A stretch of 39,710 nt of DNA from a virus. The notes beneath the pieces were generated by a model. That model had not been told where the DNA came from. It did no database searches and worked only from the letters and a program-made list of their open reading frames with translations. Below, piece after piece: positions 25,129-32,938 of this stretch. The DNA lies in the IMG/VR virus record IMGVR_UViG_3300001798_000012, positions 1-39,710 of that record. One strand, given 5' to 3'. Position numbers and translations under genes: made by a program. The number at the start of each line of letters is the position of its first letter. The first letter of the stretch is position 1.

Positions 25129-26247
25129 TTAACTATTGGCAAAATCCGGAATCCAAGCTTCCCAAAATATCGTATTTCCGTTTGCACCAACGAGTACAGA
25201 AGAGGTGAATGAAACACCTGCCCCTGCTCCGATGATCAAACCTTGACGTGTATTATTGGCAAACGCTCCACTAATTCCAGGACCGCCTACGATGGAAACT
25301 CCACCGGAGGAAGTTGGGAACTGAGGAGATGGATACAGGACACTGCCGCTATACGCTGGACCACCGCTATTGATATCGCCCACAGCCACAACTTGAGGGA
25401 AATTCAGGCCAGGAACACTTGCAACCGTCTGGTTGCTGTTAAAGGCTGTATATCCTGTCGAGTTAATGCTGCATACGAATATCGTGTTGCTAGTCACAGA
25501 AGTTACATATCCATAGATCGGAGATCCAGGGATCGTTGTGTTAGGAAGCGAATTCAATTGGGTTGTACCCCAAAGAGACGGAATCCTAAATGCAATTTCT
25601 TGACCAACTACGTAGTTGTGGTTAGCTGTTGTTGTAACAGTAGTTGTCGTACCTGTTGTAATAGCGCTGATGTAATTCACACCAGGCTCGTACAGATCAG
25701 GATACAACACCTTTTTCACGTAAGCACCAGATGGAGATGCACTCAAAGCAGTATAATTGCTTTGGTTGGTATTCCAAATGATCGTGAATGTGGTAGCGCC
25801 TGTCACAGTAATCACAAAAGGAATTGTACAAATCTGAGGCATACCAGTTGTTGAAGACTGATATAGCCCTTGGAAAATGACAGTATCCCCTGTGGAATAG
25901 CCGTGATTAGACGCTGTTGTGACAACAGCCGGACTTGCTTTTGTAATCCCAGATATCTGAATTTGCGCACCATACTGCAAGGCAAGCCCTGCACTAAATG
26001 TGCTAAATCCAGCTGAGGTCACTATATCCGTAGACAAGACAGGAGTTGCATTGAACACTTGTTGCACTGCATATCCTTGCCCCATCGAGACATCCCAATA
26101 AGCAAAAGGCACACCATTCTGCGCAGGAGTGCCAGCGGCTGTATAGTTTGTCAATCTAGCGTTTGTAGGCTGGAATGGCAAATACAGCGACTTAGCAGCG
26201 CCTGTTGAAGTAAAACTTCCCTTAGCAAATCTTGAATACTCAGCCAT
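25129..26247 (-). CDS. Virion protein downstream of capsid (372 aa)
   Basis: Ser/Thr/Gly-rich beta protein with two similar domains: ASNHGYSTGDTVIFQGLYQ ... TFTIIWNTNQSNYTAL and ANHNYVVGQEIAFRIPSLWG ... FVCSINSTGYTAF. The NHGY/NHNY-x-GD/GQ motif marks each. The C-terminus is GGPGISGAFANNTRQGLIIGAGAGVSF. The position immediately after the major capsid gene and the strong expression context suggest a head decoration or fibre protein. Its ATG overlaps the capsid stop by 1 nt. Confidence 0.6.
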   Translation of the reverse strand: MAEYSRFAKGSFTSTGAAKSLYLPFQPTNARLTNYTAAGTPAQNGVPFAYWDVSMGQGYAVQQVFNATPVLSTDIVTSAGFSTFSAGLALQYGAQIQISGITKASPAVVTTASNHGYSTGDTVIFQGLYQSSTTGMPQICTIPFVITVTGATTFTIIWNTNQSNYTALSASPSGAYVKKVLYPDLYEPGVNYISAITTGTTTTVTTTANHNYVVGQEIAFRIPSLWGTTQLNSLPNTTIPGSPIYGYVTSVTSNTIFVCSINSTGYTAFNSNQTVASVPGLNFPQVVAVGDINSGGPAYSGSVLYPSPQFPTSSGGVSIVGGPGISGAFANNTRQGLIIGAGAGVSFTSSVLVGANGNTIFWEAWIPDFANS

Positions 26248-28168
26248 TATACACCTCCATTATTACCAGCTCTTGTGCAGAGCAGGTTTCGGATAGCTGT
26301 ATCTTGAGTAATCAATTGGCTCTGGGGGAACCGTACCGCAAGCGTAGCATTTTGCATCAGCATGCCTGAATACTCAGGGCCTCTATACAGAAGCTGCATA
26401 GAATCCCCATCTTGACTGATATGCGTTACAGCCTGTTTACCGCAAACAGTGTTGTAATACACATCTCGGCTAGCTGCTGATGCACTTCTAGCCACTGGCG
26501 CTTCAGAGCTTGTCAAGATACGTGTGTTAAACACATTTCCGTACTCAGAATATAGAGCACTAATAGTGCTACTATAATTCATGACTGACAAGAATCCTGC
26601 GCCTGTTAGTCCATCAAAATCAGGCTGTAGCTCTGTAGAGCTAAGCATGAAATAGGATGGGCGTATTGGGCCTGTACCGAACTTCAACGAGCCTTCTTCA
26701 CCTGCGATAAATTTCATCGCATTATTAGTGTCAAGGGTCGATGCCACCAACGAGAAGTCAGAGACTCCTAGGTTGCTTGGATTGTCGCCATTGTTCCCAC
26801 CGCCTGCATAGATATCCGAACTAGCGGATACTACGTAGTCGCGGAGGATAAGCATTCTGTTACCCCACCTTTCGGCGTGGATAGGTCATTTCTGCCTACC
26901 TCTCGGATTTCATCTATAGTCCGAGTTCAGAGCACCGCATCTCCTTTTACAGAGTCCAACCGCTTGCTGCGTTCAGGCTGCACACTTTCGCTGCTTGCCC
27001 CTTGTTGCCCCATCGGGTTTCCAAGTTAAAAATTAAATACGCCCATGACTATAATAATTGTCTTCAATTTTATACATCATAGAACTGCACATATATGGCT
27101 TCACAAGATAAATGAAGTTTTTTTTAGATTCTTTTTTACTTATGCAAACAGTAGGTCCCTTTCTATCATATATTCTAGCTTCTACACCATAAACCAAAAG
27201 CTTTTCTAATAACAAAGAAAGACTTTCTTTGTCAAAGTCATTGGTAGAGATACAAAATTGATGAATATACGGATGTACTTCATAATAGATAATACCTGAT
27301 TTAAGCTTCATTTTGTCTTTTTTTATAACGGCTTTATGACCGTCATCTTGAAACAAAAATGCAATGGTTCTTTCATCAAATAATTCTATTAATTCTGGGC
27401 AAAGTGTTTTTTTTCCATTTTTATAAAGCACTTCTCTTACTCTTTTTATTTCTGAGCTTCTTCCTGTCATTGCATAACAAACATGAAATCCCTTATCTAT
27501 CCTTTCCCTAAAAATACATTCAATTCCATTTTCCCTTAAGTAATTCATCTTAAAATGAACATACTCTTTTTGTTTTATAGAATGATGCATTCTTAATAAA
27601 CAATTTGCATTCTCGGTTTTTGGTTTTGATATATACCCGTCACCCAAACTTAAATCTAGGATAGCTTTATTTAACATTCATATATCTTACCTTATATGGG
27701 CTTTTAATTCCATCAGGTTAGATTTATCGAGGACATTATCTCTATCCTCGGCTTGGCGCATCGACATGGCAAGTCTTTCACTCACCCATGCTAACACCAT
27801 TTGCGCCAAACTAAGAGGGCGTGTTATGCTGATATTTTTGACGTAAGTCCTTTACCCTCTTGATCTTGTAAAAGTACCTGCCAGTTAATTATACATCCTG
27901 TACCAAACCAAGCCATTTCAGCGTCAAGTATATCACGCTGAGGAACTTGCGCCGGAGGATCTATGCCACTGTTACCTAATTGCACAGTCGGGGGCTGCAA
28001 CGCTCTTGGACGCATAAAGCGACAAGTCGTACCACCACCCACTGGCATATTTACCGTATCAGCAATGAGGCGATAATTCATCGTTGGTGTCGGCGTATAT
28101 AGATACGCAGGCGCCAGCGATTGTAGAATCATCGGTCCTAGATTGCTTGTTGTTGTAATGCCTGACAT
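26247..28168 (-). CDS. Major capsid protein, N4-gp56 family, three exons (324 aa)
   Basis: Exon 1a 28168-27854 (105 codons, MSGITTTSNLGPM ... NWQVLLQDQEG), exon 1b 27797-27744 (18 codons, VLAWVSERLAMSMRQAED), exon 2 26852-26250 (201 codons, LILRDYVVSASSDIYAGGG ... RNLLCTRAGNNGGV) with stop to 26247. Joined they give one in-frame HK97-fold capsid protein of the N4-gp56 family: TPTPTMNYRLIADT, GNSGIDPPAQ, the QDQxxVLA ... MR-x-x-ED-x-x-LRD block, NNGDNPSN, GTGPIRPSYF, EYGNVF, and CGKQAVTHISQDG all fit. Unspliced RNA would give only a 114-residue fragment ending at TAA inside the first insertion. The scaffold gene precedes it. Confidence 0.9.
26853..27743 (-). ncRNA. Group I intron in the capsid gene (intron B)
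   Basis: The 5' splice site follows U in CGAGGAU (exon, 27750-27744); the internal guide GUCCUCG (27734-27728) pairs with it over 7 bp ending in the required U.G wobble. The adjacent GAUAA (27740-27736) pairs with UUAUC of exon 2 (P10). The intron ends ...AACAGAAUG with a terminal G, as group I introns do. GCCCAU and AUGGGC flank the endonuclease gene and can pair, placing it in a peripheral loop. The region 26853-27032 is GC-rich and structured, but I did not resolve P3-P8. Excision makes the frame continuous. Confidence 0.85.
27033..27677 (-). CDS. LAGLIDADG homing endonuclease in intron B (214 aa)
   Basis: Two LAGLIDADG-type motifs: ILDLSLGDGYI (residues 6-16, D13) and TIAFLFQDDGHKA (104-116, D111/D112), giving a monomeric two-motif enzyme of the LAGLIDADG DNA endonuclease family. 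Basic, Lys-rich and more AT-rich than neighbouring late genes, as expected for a free-moving intron gene. Wholly inside the capsid-gene intron; it has its own ATG. It would cut intronless capsid alleles at the exon 1b/exon 2 junction and spread the intron. It could also act as a maturase. Confidence 0.9.
   Translation of the reverse strand: MLNKAILDLSLGDGYISKPKTENANCLLRMHHSIKQKEYVHFKMNYLRENGIECIFRERIDKGFHVCYAMTGRSSEIKRVREVLYKNGKKTLCPELIELFDERTIAFLFQDDGHKAVIKKDKMKLKSGIIYYEVHPYIHQFCISTNDFDKESLSLLLEKLLVYGVEARIYDRKGPTVCISKKESKKNFIYLVKPYMCSSMMYKIEDNYYSHGRI
27798..27853 (-). other. 56-nt core-less group I-like insertion (intron A)
   Basis: Splits the capsid frame between QDQEG and VLAW and brings an in-frame stop. 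Its ends obey group I rules: exon ends in U, insertion ends in G (CAAAUG, compare CAGAAUG of intron B). GCCCUCUU (27820-27813) pairs with exon AAGAGGGU over 8 bp ending in U.G (P1). UAACAC (27826-27821), directly 5' of it, pairs perfectly with GUGUUA, the first six bases of exon 1b (P10). Only 15 nt follow the guide, so no catalytic core is present. It is probably an intron remnant; a core would have to act in trans. Confidence 0.75.
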
Positions 28169-28170
28169 GA

Positions 28171-28245
28171 TTAACCTGTGTTAACCATTAATCCCTTGAA
28201 TCTAGAGTCTGCCGTAACGCCGGCTGCGATAGACACCAAACTCAA
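28171..28245 (-). CDS. Possible small leader peptide before the capsid gene (24 aa)
   Basis: TTG 28245 preceded by GAGGG, reading SLVSIAAGVTADSRFKGLMV and ending TAA three nt before the capsid ATG. The same frame is open further back (RIRPFAEGRTY) to a TGA, without a standard start. The sequence looks protein-like and its stop abuts the capsid start, so it may be a leader whose translation feeds the capsid gene, which otherwise has a poor ribosome binding site. Confidence 0.35.
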   Translation of the reverse strand: MSLVSIAAGVTADSRFKGLMVNTG

Positions 28246-28255
28246 GTATGTTCTA

Positions 28256-28345
28256 CCCTCTGCGAAAGGGCGAATACGTCAGTAGTGACGAGCTACAATA
28301 CGTCATGGCTTGACGAGAGCCGATACGTCAGTCCTTAACGTGGAC
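28256..28345 (-). repeat. Four-hairpin array upstream of the capsid gene
   Basis: In mRNA sense: GUCC-ACGUUAA-GGAC (28345-28331), GGCU-CUCGUCA-AGCC (28321-28307), GUAG-CUCGUCA-CUAC (28296-28282), CCCU-UUCGCAG-AGGG (28270-28256). Each is a 4-bp stem with a 7-nt loop; starts are 24, 25 and 26 nt apart. UGACGUAU follows each of the first three. The stems differ while pairing is kept, and two loops are identical, so structure rather than sequence seems conserved. Loop CGUCA is complementary to linker UGACG. Located between the scaffold stop and capsid start. Confidence 0.75.
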
Positions 28346-28359
28346 AATCCGCTAGATCT

Positions 28360-29025
28360 TTACGTTCTTCTACCTTTTATCAAAGACTGCATCTTTTCCC
28401 AAGCAGCTTTTTGCCCAGCTGGAGAGAAGTCCCCTTTTTGTCCTTGATAAGCCGGAGTGCTAAAGGAGGAAGGCTGAAAAGGAGTTTGTCTATTTCTATC
28501 GATCGTCTCTTGGATGGATGAGCCTTTAGGTTCTTCTTTCCTGCCTATACCCATCTCTTTCATTGTTTGATATAGGAGCTTTTGACGACCGAATCCCTCA
28601 GGTACGTTTTCCAAAATGTTTTCCGCGATGCCAGGATATTTCTCAGCGAATTTTTGGATGTTTTCTGCCGACATGACATTGTTAAAATCGGAATTGGACT
28701 TGAAGAAAGTGCTCTGTCTCTCTTGTTCTATCATAGCACGGGCACGAGCTTCCGCTTTCTGATCGATCTTCTTTTCTAGATTCGCCTCGAATTTAGATAG
28801 AGTCTTAGAGAGCACTCTTTTATCAATGTATGACTGATCATCGTCGTCCTCTTCTTCCTCGGGAGCTTTGGACTTCTCATAGGCAGCAGCTCTTTGTTCA
28901 GCTTGCAATCTCGCATTTCTCTCAGCTTCCAAGTCGCGTTCGTATTTTGCTTGCATAGCTCTGAAGTTAAGCTCTTTTTCGCTGATTTGTGGTTGATTTT
29001 CTGCATTTTGAGCTGGTACTGTCAT
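28360..29025 (-). CDS. Scaffold protein (221 aa)
   Basis: Start at ATG 29025 (MTVPAQNAENQPQ) after GGGAT; the longer frame would have no ribosome binding site. Typical scaffold composition: Glu/Gln/Ala-rich coiled coil (RDLEAERNARLQAEQRAAAYEK), an acidic run EEEEDDDD near residues 55-63, a second coiled coil, then a Gly/Pro/Gln-rich, basic C-terminus (KAAWEKMQSLIKGRR) that would bind the coat. Directly upstream of the capsid gene, as in P22- and N4-like phages. No protease motif. Confidence 0.8.
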   Translation of the reverse strand: MTVPAQNAENQPQISEKELNFRAMQAKYERDLEAERNARLQAEQRAAAYEKSKAPEEEEDDDDQSYIDKRVLSKTLSKFEANLEKKIDQKAEARARAMIEQERQSTFFKSNSDFNNVMSAENIQKFAEKYPGIAENILENVPEGFGRQKLLYQTMKEMGIGRKEEPKGSSIQETIDRNRQTPFQPSSFSTPAYQGQKGDFSPAGQKAAWEKMQSLIKGRRT

Positions 29026-29081
29026 GAGATCCCTGGGGTTGAAAACTATATTTAAACTAAATAATTTAATAACGGTCAAGC

Positions 29082-29675
29082 ATGAAAGATATAAAAGGCA
29101 TAGCCTTAAAAAAACTCAACAAACTAGAAACTCACGATCGCAAGATATGCTTCCAGAAACACCAAACTGATGTTGGAGCATTTCTACAAGATATCATAGA
29201 TAACAAACCTTTCGGAAATAGACCCTGCTATTTACATATCATACACAAAAGATCAGTGGGAGAAGATGAGAGGGTTGCTTTAGTACGCCAGGGAGAATAC
29301 GACAATATAGAGGATACCCCTGTAGCTTGTATGTGGATGCAAGCACGACTCTCTAAACCAGAAGCTACTCCCAATACCACGTTGATTAAAATCACCCCTG
29401 GAGCCGAAGAGGTGAGAATCATCTGGTCGTTGCCCGAAGAACATCTCTGGAATCTGTTTCAAACCAGCATGTTTAGAGACGATCTCACCAGCAGAAGCAT
29501 CAACATGTACAAAATGAACAAAAGAGGGTTAGAAGCTCTGGAAGAAGATGACCCCAAGACTAAAGATGAGTTCACCGGATTGATGAATCAATTTGCCAAG
29601 ACGCCAGCACAACGAAAAAAACTAGTGAGGCGCATACCTATCTATGCACCTCGTGAGACTGCTATTCCGGACTAA
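29082..29675 (+). CDS. Plus-strand gene inside the late operon (197 aa)
   Basis: Runs opposite to all neighbouring structural genes; divergent from scaffold across a ~55-bp AT-rich gap and overlapping the convergent 74-residue gene by 4 nt. The core ARLSKPEATPNTTLIKITPGAEEVRIIWSLPEEHLWNLFQ resembles an uncharacterised phage family in which such a protein also lies near the capsid genes, as I recall. The C-terminus is charged (KTKDEFTGLMNQF ... RKKLVRRIPIY). The ribosome binding site is weak. A regulatory or early function is suggested by orientation only. Confidence 0.6.
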   Translation: MKDIKGIALKKLNKLETHDRKICFQKHQTDVGAFLQDIIDNKPFGNRPCYLHIIHKRSVGEDERVALVRQGEYDNIEDTPVACMWMQARLSKPEATPNTTLIKITPGAEEVRIIWSLPEEHLWNLFQTSMFRDDLTSRSINMYKMNKRGLEALEEDDPKTKDEFTGLMNQFAKTPAQRKKLVRRIPIYAPRETAIPD

Positions 29676-29896
29676 GCTAAGGATTTAGGAGGTATCTTCA
29701 TCGATCCCTTAGGAACAGGACTAGACGAGGAACCTTCAGTTGTTCCCATTTTTGCTTTAATCCCAGTCCCGTATGAATCGCCCATTCCATATCCCGTACC
29801 CGCAGCCATTTTAATTTGATCGCCTGTTGGCGCTGCAAACTCATAAGGCATTTTCTTTTGCTTATCGGAAATACGATCTTTAAATGGGGTTTTCAT
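29672..29896 (-). CDS. Small late protein (74 aa)
   Basis: Gly/Lys/Pro-rich and unstructured-looking: MKTPFKDRISDKQKKMPYEF, then AAGTGYGMGDSYGTGIKAKMG and SSSSPVPKGSM. Starts on the stop of the upstream gene (TAATG). No family; likely a minor virion or assembly factor in the portal-scaffold interval. Confidence 0.5.
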   Translation of the reverse strand: MKTPFKDRISDKQKKMPYEFAAPTGDQIKMAAGTGYGMGDSYGTGIKAKMGTTEGSSSSPVPKGSMKIPPKSLA

Positions 29897-30120
29897 TATT
29901 TGTACCTGAATCCATCTTTTTGGGAATGTTTCTTGGTAGTACGAGCTGCACCATCTTGGTCAGATCTTACTTTTTCGTACGTATCAGGATATTCCGTCCC
30001 GACACGACCAGCGCCATCAGCCGCCGGATAAACCTTTTCGTGCGCTCCCTTAGGAAACGGGCTACTTTGGTTCCCGCTGCCAAACATAAAAGAGTGATCA
30101 TCTAATCTCTTACCTGACAT
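29896..30120 (-). CDS. Small late protein (74 aa)
   Basis: Polar, Gly/Asp/Lys-rich: GKRLDDHSFMFGSGNQSSPFPKGAHEKVYPAADGAGRVGTEYPD. No recognised domain. Lies directly downstream of portal and is coupled to the next gene. Small disordered proteins in this position occur in many podovirus-like genomes. Confidence 0.5.
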   Translation of the reverse strand: MSGKRLDDHSFMFGSGNQSSPFPKGAHEKVYPAADGAGRVGTEYPDTYEKVRSDQDGAARTTKKHSQKDGFRYK

Positions 30121-30184
30121 AAATACCTCGAGGTTATGTCTACAAGTTTTATTATAAGTTTAAAAAAATCTCTTGCAAGCTATT

Positions 30185-32293
30185 TCACATTGCCTGGGAT
30201 TGCGCAGGCAACCCTGCTAGCATTTGAGCTACAAAATCATTAGCCATAGATTCCCTTTGCGCATCAATTTTAGCTCTCTCCTCTTCCATGTCTTGTTGCA
30301 CACCTAGAGACTGAATCTTATTCATCGCAAGATGCGCCTCTATCTGACCATACTTTTCGATGGTTTCAACTAGCTTAGCCATCGCATCGGCTTTGTGTTT
30401 AAGAGATAGAGAGTTATTCTGTGCAATTTCCGAAATACGCTCTTCGTAGAGGCCAAGATCTGATTGCGCCCTTCCATGCCTTTCTCTTGCAGAAGCCACG
30501 TTAGCTACAGCTTTACTATAGAGCTCTTTGAGTTTAGCCTCTTCGAAAGCATGAGAAATCGTTTGCGCTTCTTGAGCTACCGCTTGTTGCTGCTCTTCTT
30601 GTTGTTTTAGGAATTGTAGTGCTTCACCCTTGCCTGATAGGTTCATGTCTTTAATGATCATGCTTGGAGGAAATACCTCTCTGCCAAAGATCTGATTAAT
30701 CTCAAGCAGCTGACTTGCCTGCATGTTCTTTTGGGTAGCTGTGTTCAATCCCTCTTCGACGATCACTTGATACTTAGCAAAGATGCGAGAATAAAAGTGT
30801 TCGCTTGGCTCTTCGCCTAGAATGAGGCCCACTTTAGCTGCATTCCAATTGTTTAAGATGATCTTAAGCTCTAAGGATCCTATCAGCTTAAGAGCATAGT
30901 CCCACTGATCGAAGTACTTTTGCAAGACCATGAGATTGGCGGCTTGCTTGATCAGAGTAGTAAGAGTAGATGCTTTTGGATCTTCTTGAGCCGACCAGTT
31001 TTCTAGATTCACTCCTGAAGTAGAAAAGATGAGAGAGGACATACGATCAGCTAGAGCAAAGTCAGATTCCGGAACGGTAGTAGGCTCTATACGCTGAATA
31101 TCTTGGCCTATGATCTTGCCATCATTAAGGACAATATCGTAGCCATTCAGTCCTTTCTTAAGATTATCCTCGTTAGCCACCGCGTCAATGGTCCTGATCC
31201 AGCCAGAATTGATCGTGGTCTCTTTCTGCTCGTGAGAGATAATGATCTGGCGATTCATTAGGAATTGAGGCGATCGCATCGTACGAGCTAAAGAGCGCAC
31301 GTAGAGATTAGGATCACCAATGTGTGGATCGTACTCCCAGAAAATCGGCACCATTGGGCATTCATCGAAGCCCAGGGGATTGACCCCTTGCCACATCAAT
31401 TGATCGTTGAGAATGACAGCCAATTTCCAGGTAGGAGTATCTACTTCAACCACCTCGAAATCGGGGATATTGTATAGGATGGCATCTAGTTGCTCCTCTC
31501 CACCGCCAAAGTCGAAGAATTGATTGCGAGAAGGGCTATATAGACGCTTCTTTTTGCGTTTCCAACGATACCAAACATACGAAACAATCATTAGATCTGT
31601 ACGCGTGAGATTGTAATTTTCAGGCAAGAAATAGAAGTTACCATAGCGTTGAGGAGCTCCATTAAATGGGACAGCAGTGATTTGTTTTCCAGTGAATCTC
31701 TCTTGCGCTTCTTTGCGTGAGATATATTCCTGCGTCCATATGAGGTTCGCGTCGCTAAAATCAGCGTTGCGAGCATAACCATCCGTTACAAAACTATTGT
31801 ACTCCCAAATCTTTAGGCGCATGTTGCCTTGCGCAGGATCATCGCCGGTAAAATCTAGATAAGGTTGTGCTAAGCAAAGACCCGAGATAGCAGCAAGCTC
31901 GCACCCTTTAGAGTACTGCTCGTTGATTCCTTCCGCGTTGTTAACATGGGTGACTATGCGCGTGTATTGATCAGTAGTGTTGGGGTCAGCTCCTTCAGAC
32001 GGGATGTAGAAAATAGACTTGCGATGTTCTCTCTGATAGCCCGTTACCATGTTTATGGGCTGTTGCATCAAGTTGAAGTGATAGTCAAAGGAGTTAAAGC
32101 CAGGAGCGAAGTTGAATGTCTGGTTGATTGTCTTTTGGCAACCGGCTTTAAAAAGCGTATCAATGTGCGACTGATTCCACCGAGGTTGTTCTCGCGTGGA
32201 GAGTTTCATAAACGTGCCCGTCAACCATTGACTGACGTTTGTGTTAGAGGGTTCTGTTTCTTGAAGCTGCCAAGGAGGGGTGAAAATAGACAC
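30185..32293 (-). CDS. Portal protein (702 aa)
   Basis: Podovirus portal: residues ~55-190 contain FNFAPGFNSFDYHFNLMQQPINMVTGYQREHRKS and the IWEYNSFVTDGYARNADFSDANLIWTQEYISRKEA block; residues ~320-420 carry LGFDECPMVPIFWEYDPHIGDPNLYVRSLARTMRSPQFLMNRQ; the C-terminal third is long Gln/Glu/Ala-rich helices (barrel). Length about 700 matches P22-like portals. Start is GTG 32293, eight nt after GGAG. Twelve copies would form the DNA entry channel that docks terminase. Confidence 0.85.
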   Translation of the reverse strand: MSIFTPPWQLQETEPSNTNVSQWLTGTFMKLSTREQPRWNQSHIDTLFKAGCQKTINQTFNFAPGFNSFDYHFNLMQQPINMVTGYQREHRKSIFYIPSEGADPNTTDQYTRIVTHVNNAEGINEQYSKGCELAAISGLCLAQPYLDFTGDDPAQGNMRLKIWEYNSFVTDGYARNADFSDANLIWTQEYISRKEAQERFTGKQITAVPFNGAPQRYGNFYFLPENYNLTRTDLMIVSYVWYRWKRKKKRLYSPSRNQFFDFGGGEEQLDAILYNIPDFEVVEVDTPTWKLAVILNDQLMWQGVNPLGFDECPMVPIFWEYDPHIGDPNLYVRSLARTMRSPQFLMNRQIIISHEQKETTINSGWIRTIDAVANEDNLKKGLNGYDIVLNDGKIIGQDIQRIEPTTVPESDFALADRMSSLIFSTSGVNLENWSAQEDPKASTLTTLIKQAANLMVLQKYFDQWDYALKLIGSLELKIILNNWNAAKVGLILGEEPSEHFYSRIFAKYQVIVEEGLNTATQKNMQASQLLEINQIFGREVFPPSMIIKDMNLSGKGEALQFLKQQEEQQQAVAQEAQTISHAFEEAKLKELYSKAVANVASARERHGRAQSDLGLYEERISEIAQNNSLSLKHKADAMAKLVETIEKYGQIEAHLAMNKIQSLGVQQDMEEERAKIDAQRESMANDFVAQMLAGLPAQSQAM

Positions 32294-32340
32294 GGAGAAA
32301 CTCCACAGTTGATAATTTCATACTATTTAAATATTTGTTA

Positions 32341-32724
32341 TCAATCCACAACAGCTTTTTTCTTTCCTTTCTTAGGGACGATTCCCATCTCCTCCAAATG
32401 CTTCTTGATCTCCTCTTTAATATAATCTGGCATCGCCCTTGGTTGCATCTTGTCTACCTCTAGTTTAGCTAACAAAGACGTAATGCTAGATTTCAGTGAA
32501 AACTCCAGCGCCCTATTGTCTTGGCGATGCTTTTGGATTTGATCGAGCAATACCTTTAGCAGATTAATCACATAATCGTGGTCTATCGTGTCAGATAATG
32601 GGAGTAGATCAGAGGTTTCGCCCACTTTACGGCGAACAGAAGCCATCACATCTTGCTCACGCGCTTGGATCCTTTCTTTCGTGCTCTCAGCTAGAGATTT
32701 CATCCCTATTGTTTCGTATTCCAT
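32341..32724 (-). CDS. Hypothetical packaging-cluster protein (127 aa)
   Basis: Helical and charged: MKSLAESTKERIQAREQDVMASVRRKVGE, then DHDYVINLLKVLLDQIQKHRQDN, with a basic end (KKGKKKAVVD). Lies between terminase and portal genes and overlaps the upstream gene by 38 nt. No family recognised; possible chaperone or packaging accessory by position. Confidence 0.55.
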   Translation of the reverse strand: MEYETIGMKSLAESTKERIQAREQDVMASVRRKVGETSDLLPLSDTIDHDYVINLLKVLLDQIQKHRQDNRALEFSLKSSITSLLAKLEVDKMQPRAMPDYIKEEIKKHLEEMGIVPKKGKKKAVVD

Positions 32725-32938
32725 TTTGTAATTCCTCTTTGTGTCGTCTGCACATATCCCAAAGCATGTACTCTCTCCATTTTAGGAAATCTACATTTTC
32801 TTCAACTGTGTGTTCTGAACATTTGTTAAATGTCTTCCAGCAATATGCAGAAAATACCTCCCAGTGATTTTTTAATTCATAAGCCCAGGTTCCTGGCACT
32901 TTTTCGAAATCCTCACCTAATATTTCTTCGTCATCCAT
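32687..32938 (-). CDS. Hypothetical packaging-cluster protein (83 aa)
   Basis: Acidic N-terminus, aromatic-rich core (TWAYELKNHWEVFSAYCWKTFNK ... WREYMLWDMCRRHKEE). Its ATG overlaps the large terminase stop (TAATG). No recognised domain. Coupling suggests a packaging-related role. Confidence 0.5.
   Translation of the reverse strand: MDDEEILGEDFEKVPGTWAYELKNHWEVFSAYCWKTFNKCSEHTVEENVDFLKWREYMLWDMCRRHKEELQNGIRNNRDEISS

Noticed and set aside
27744-27853. Translational bypassing (T4 gene 60 type) over the 56-nt insertion
   Set aside because: There is a stem around the take-off side, but no matching take-off and landing codons in the right frame, and the P1/P10 pairing with U and G ends fits a group I intron far better.
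28256-28345. CRISPR array or tRNA remnants
   Set aside because: 7-nt loops recall anticodon arms and the spacing recalls repeats, but stems vary while linkers repeat, the array is too short for CRISPR, and no acceptor or D/T arms are present.
32598-32867. 89-residue plus-strand frame in the terminase-portal interval
   Set aside because: Antisense to two coupled minus-strand genes and without a start signal.
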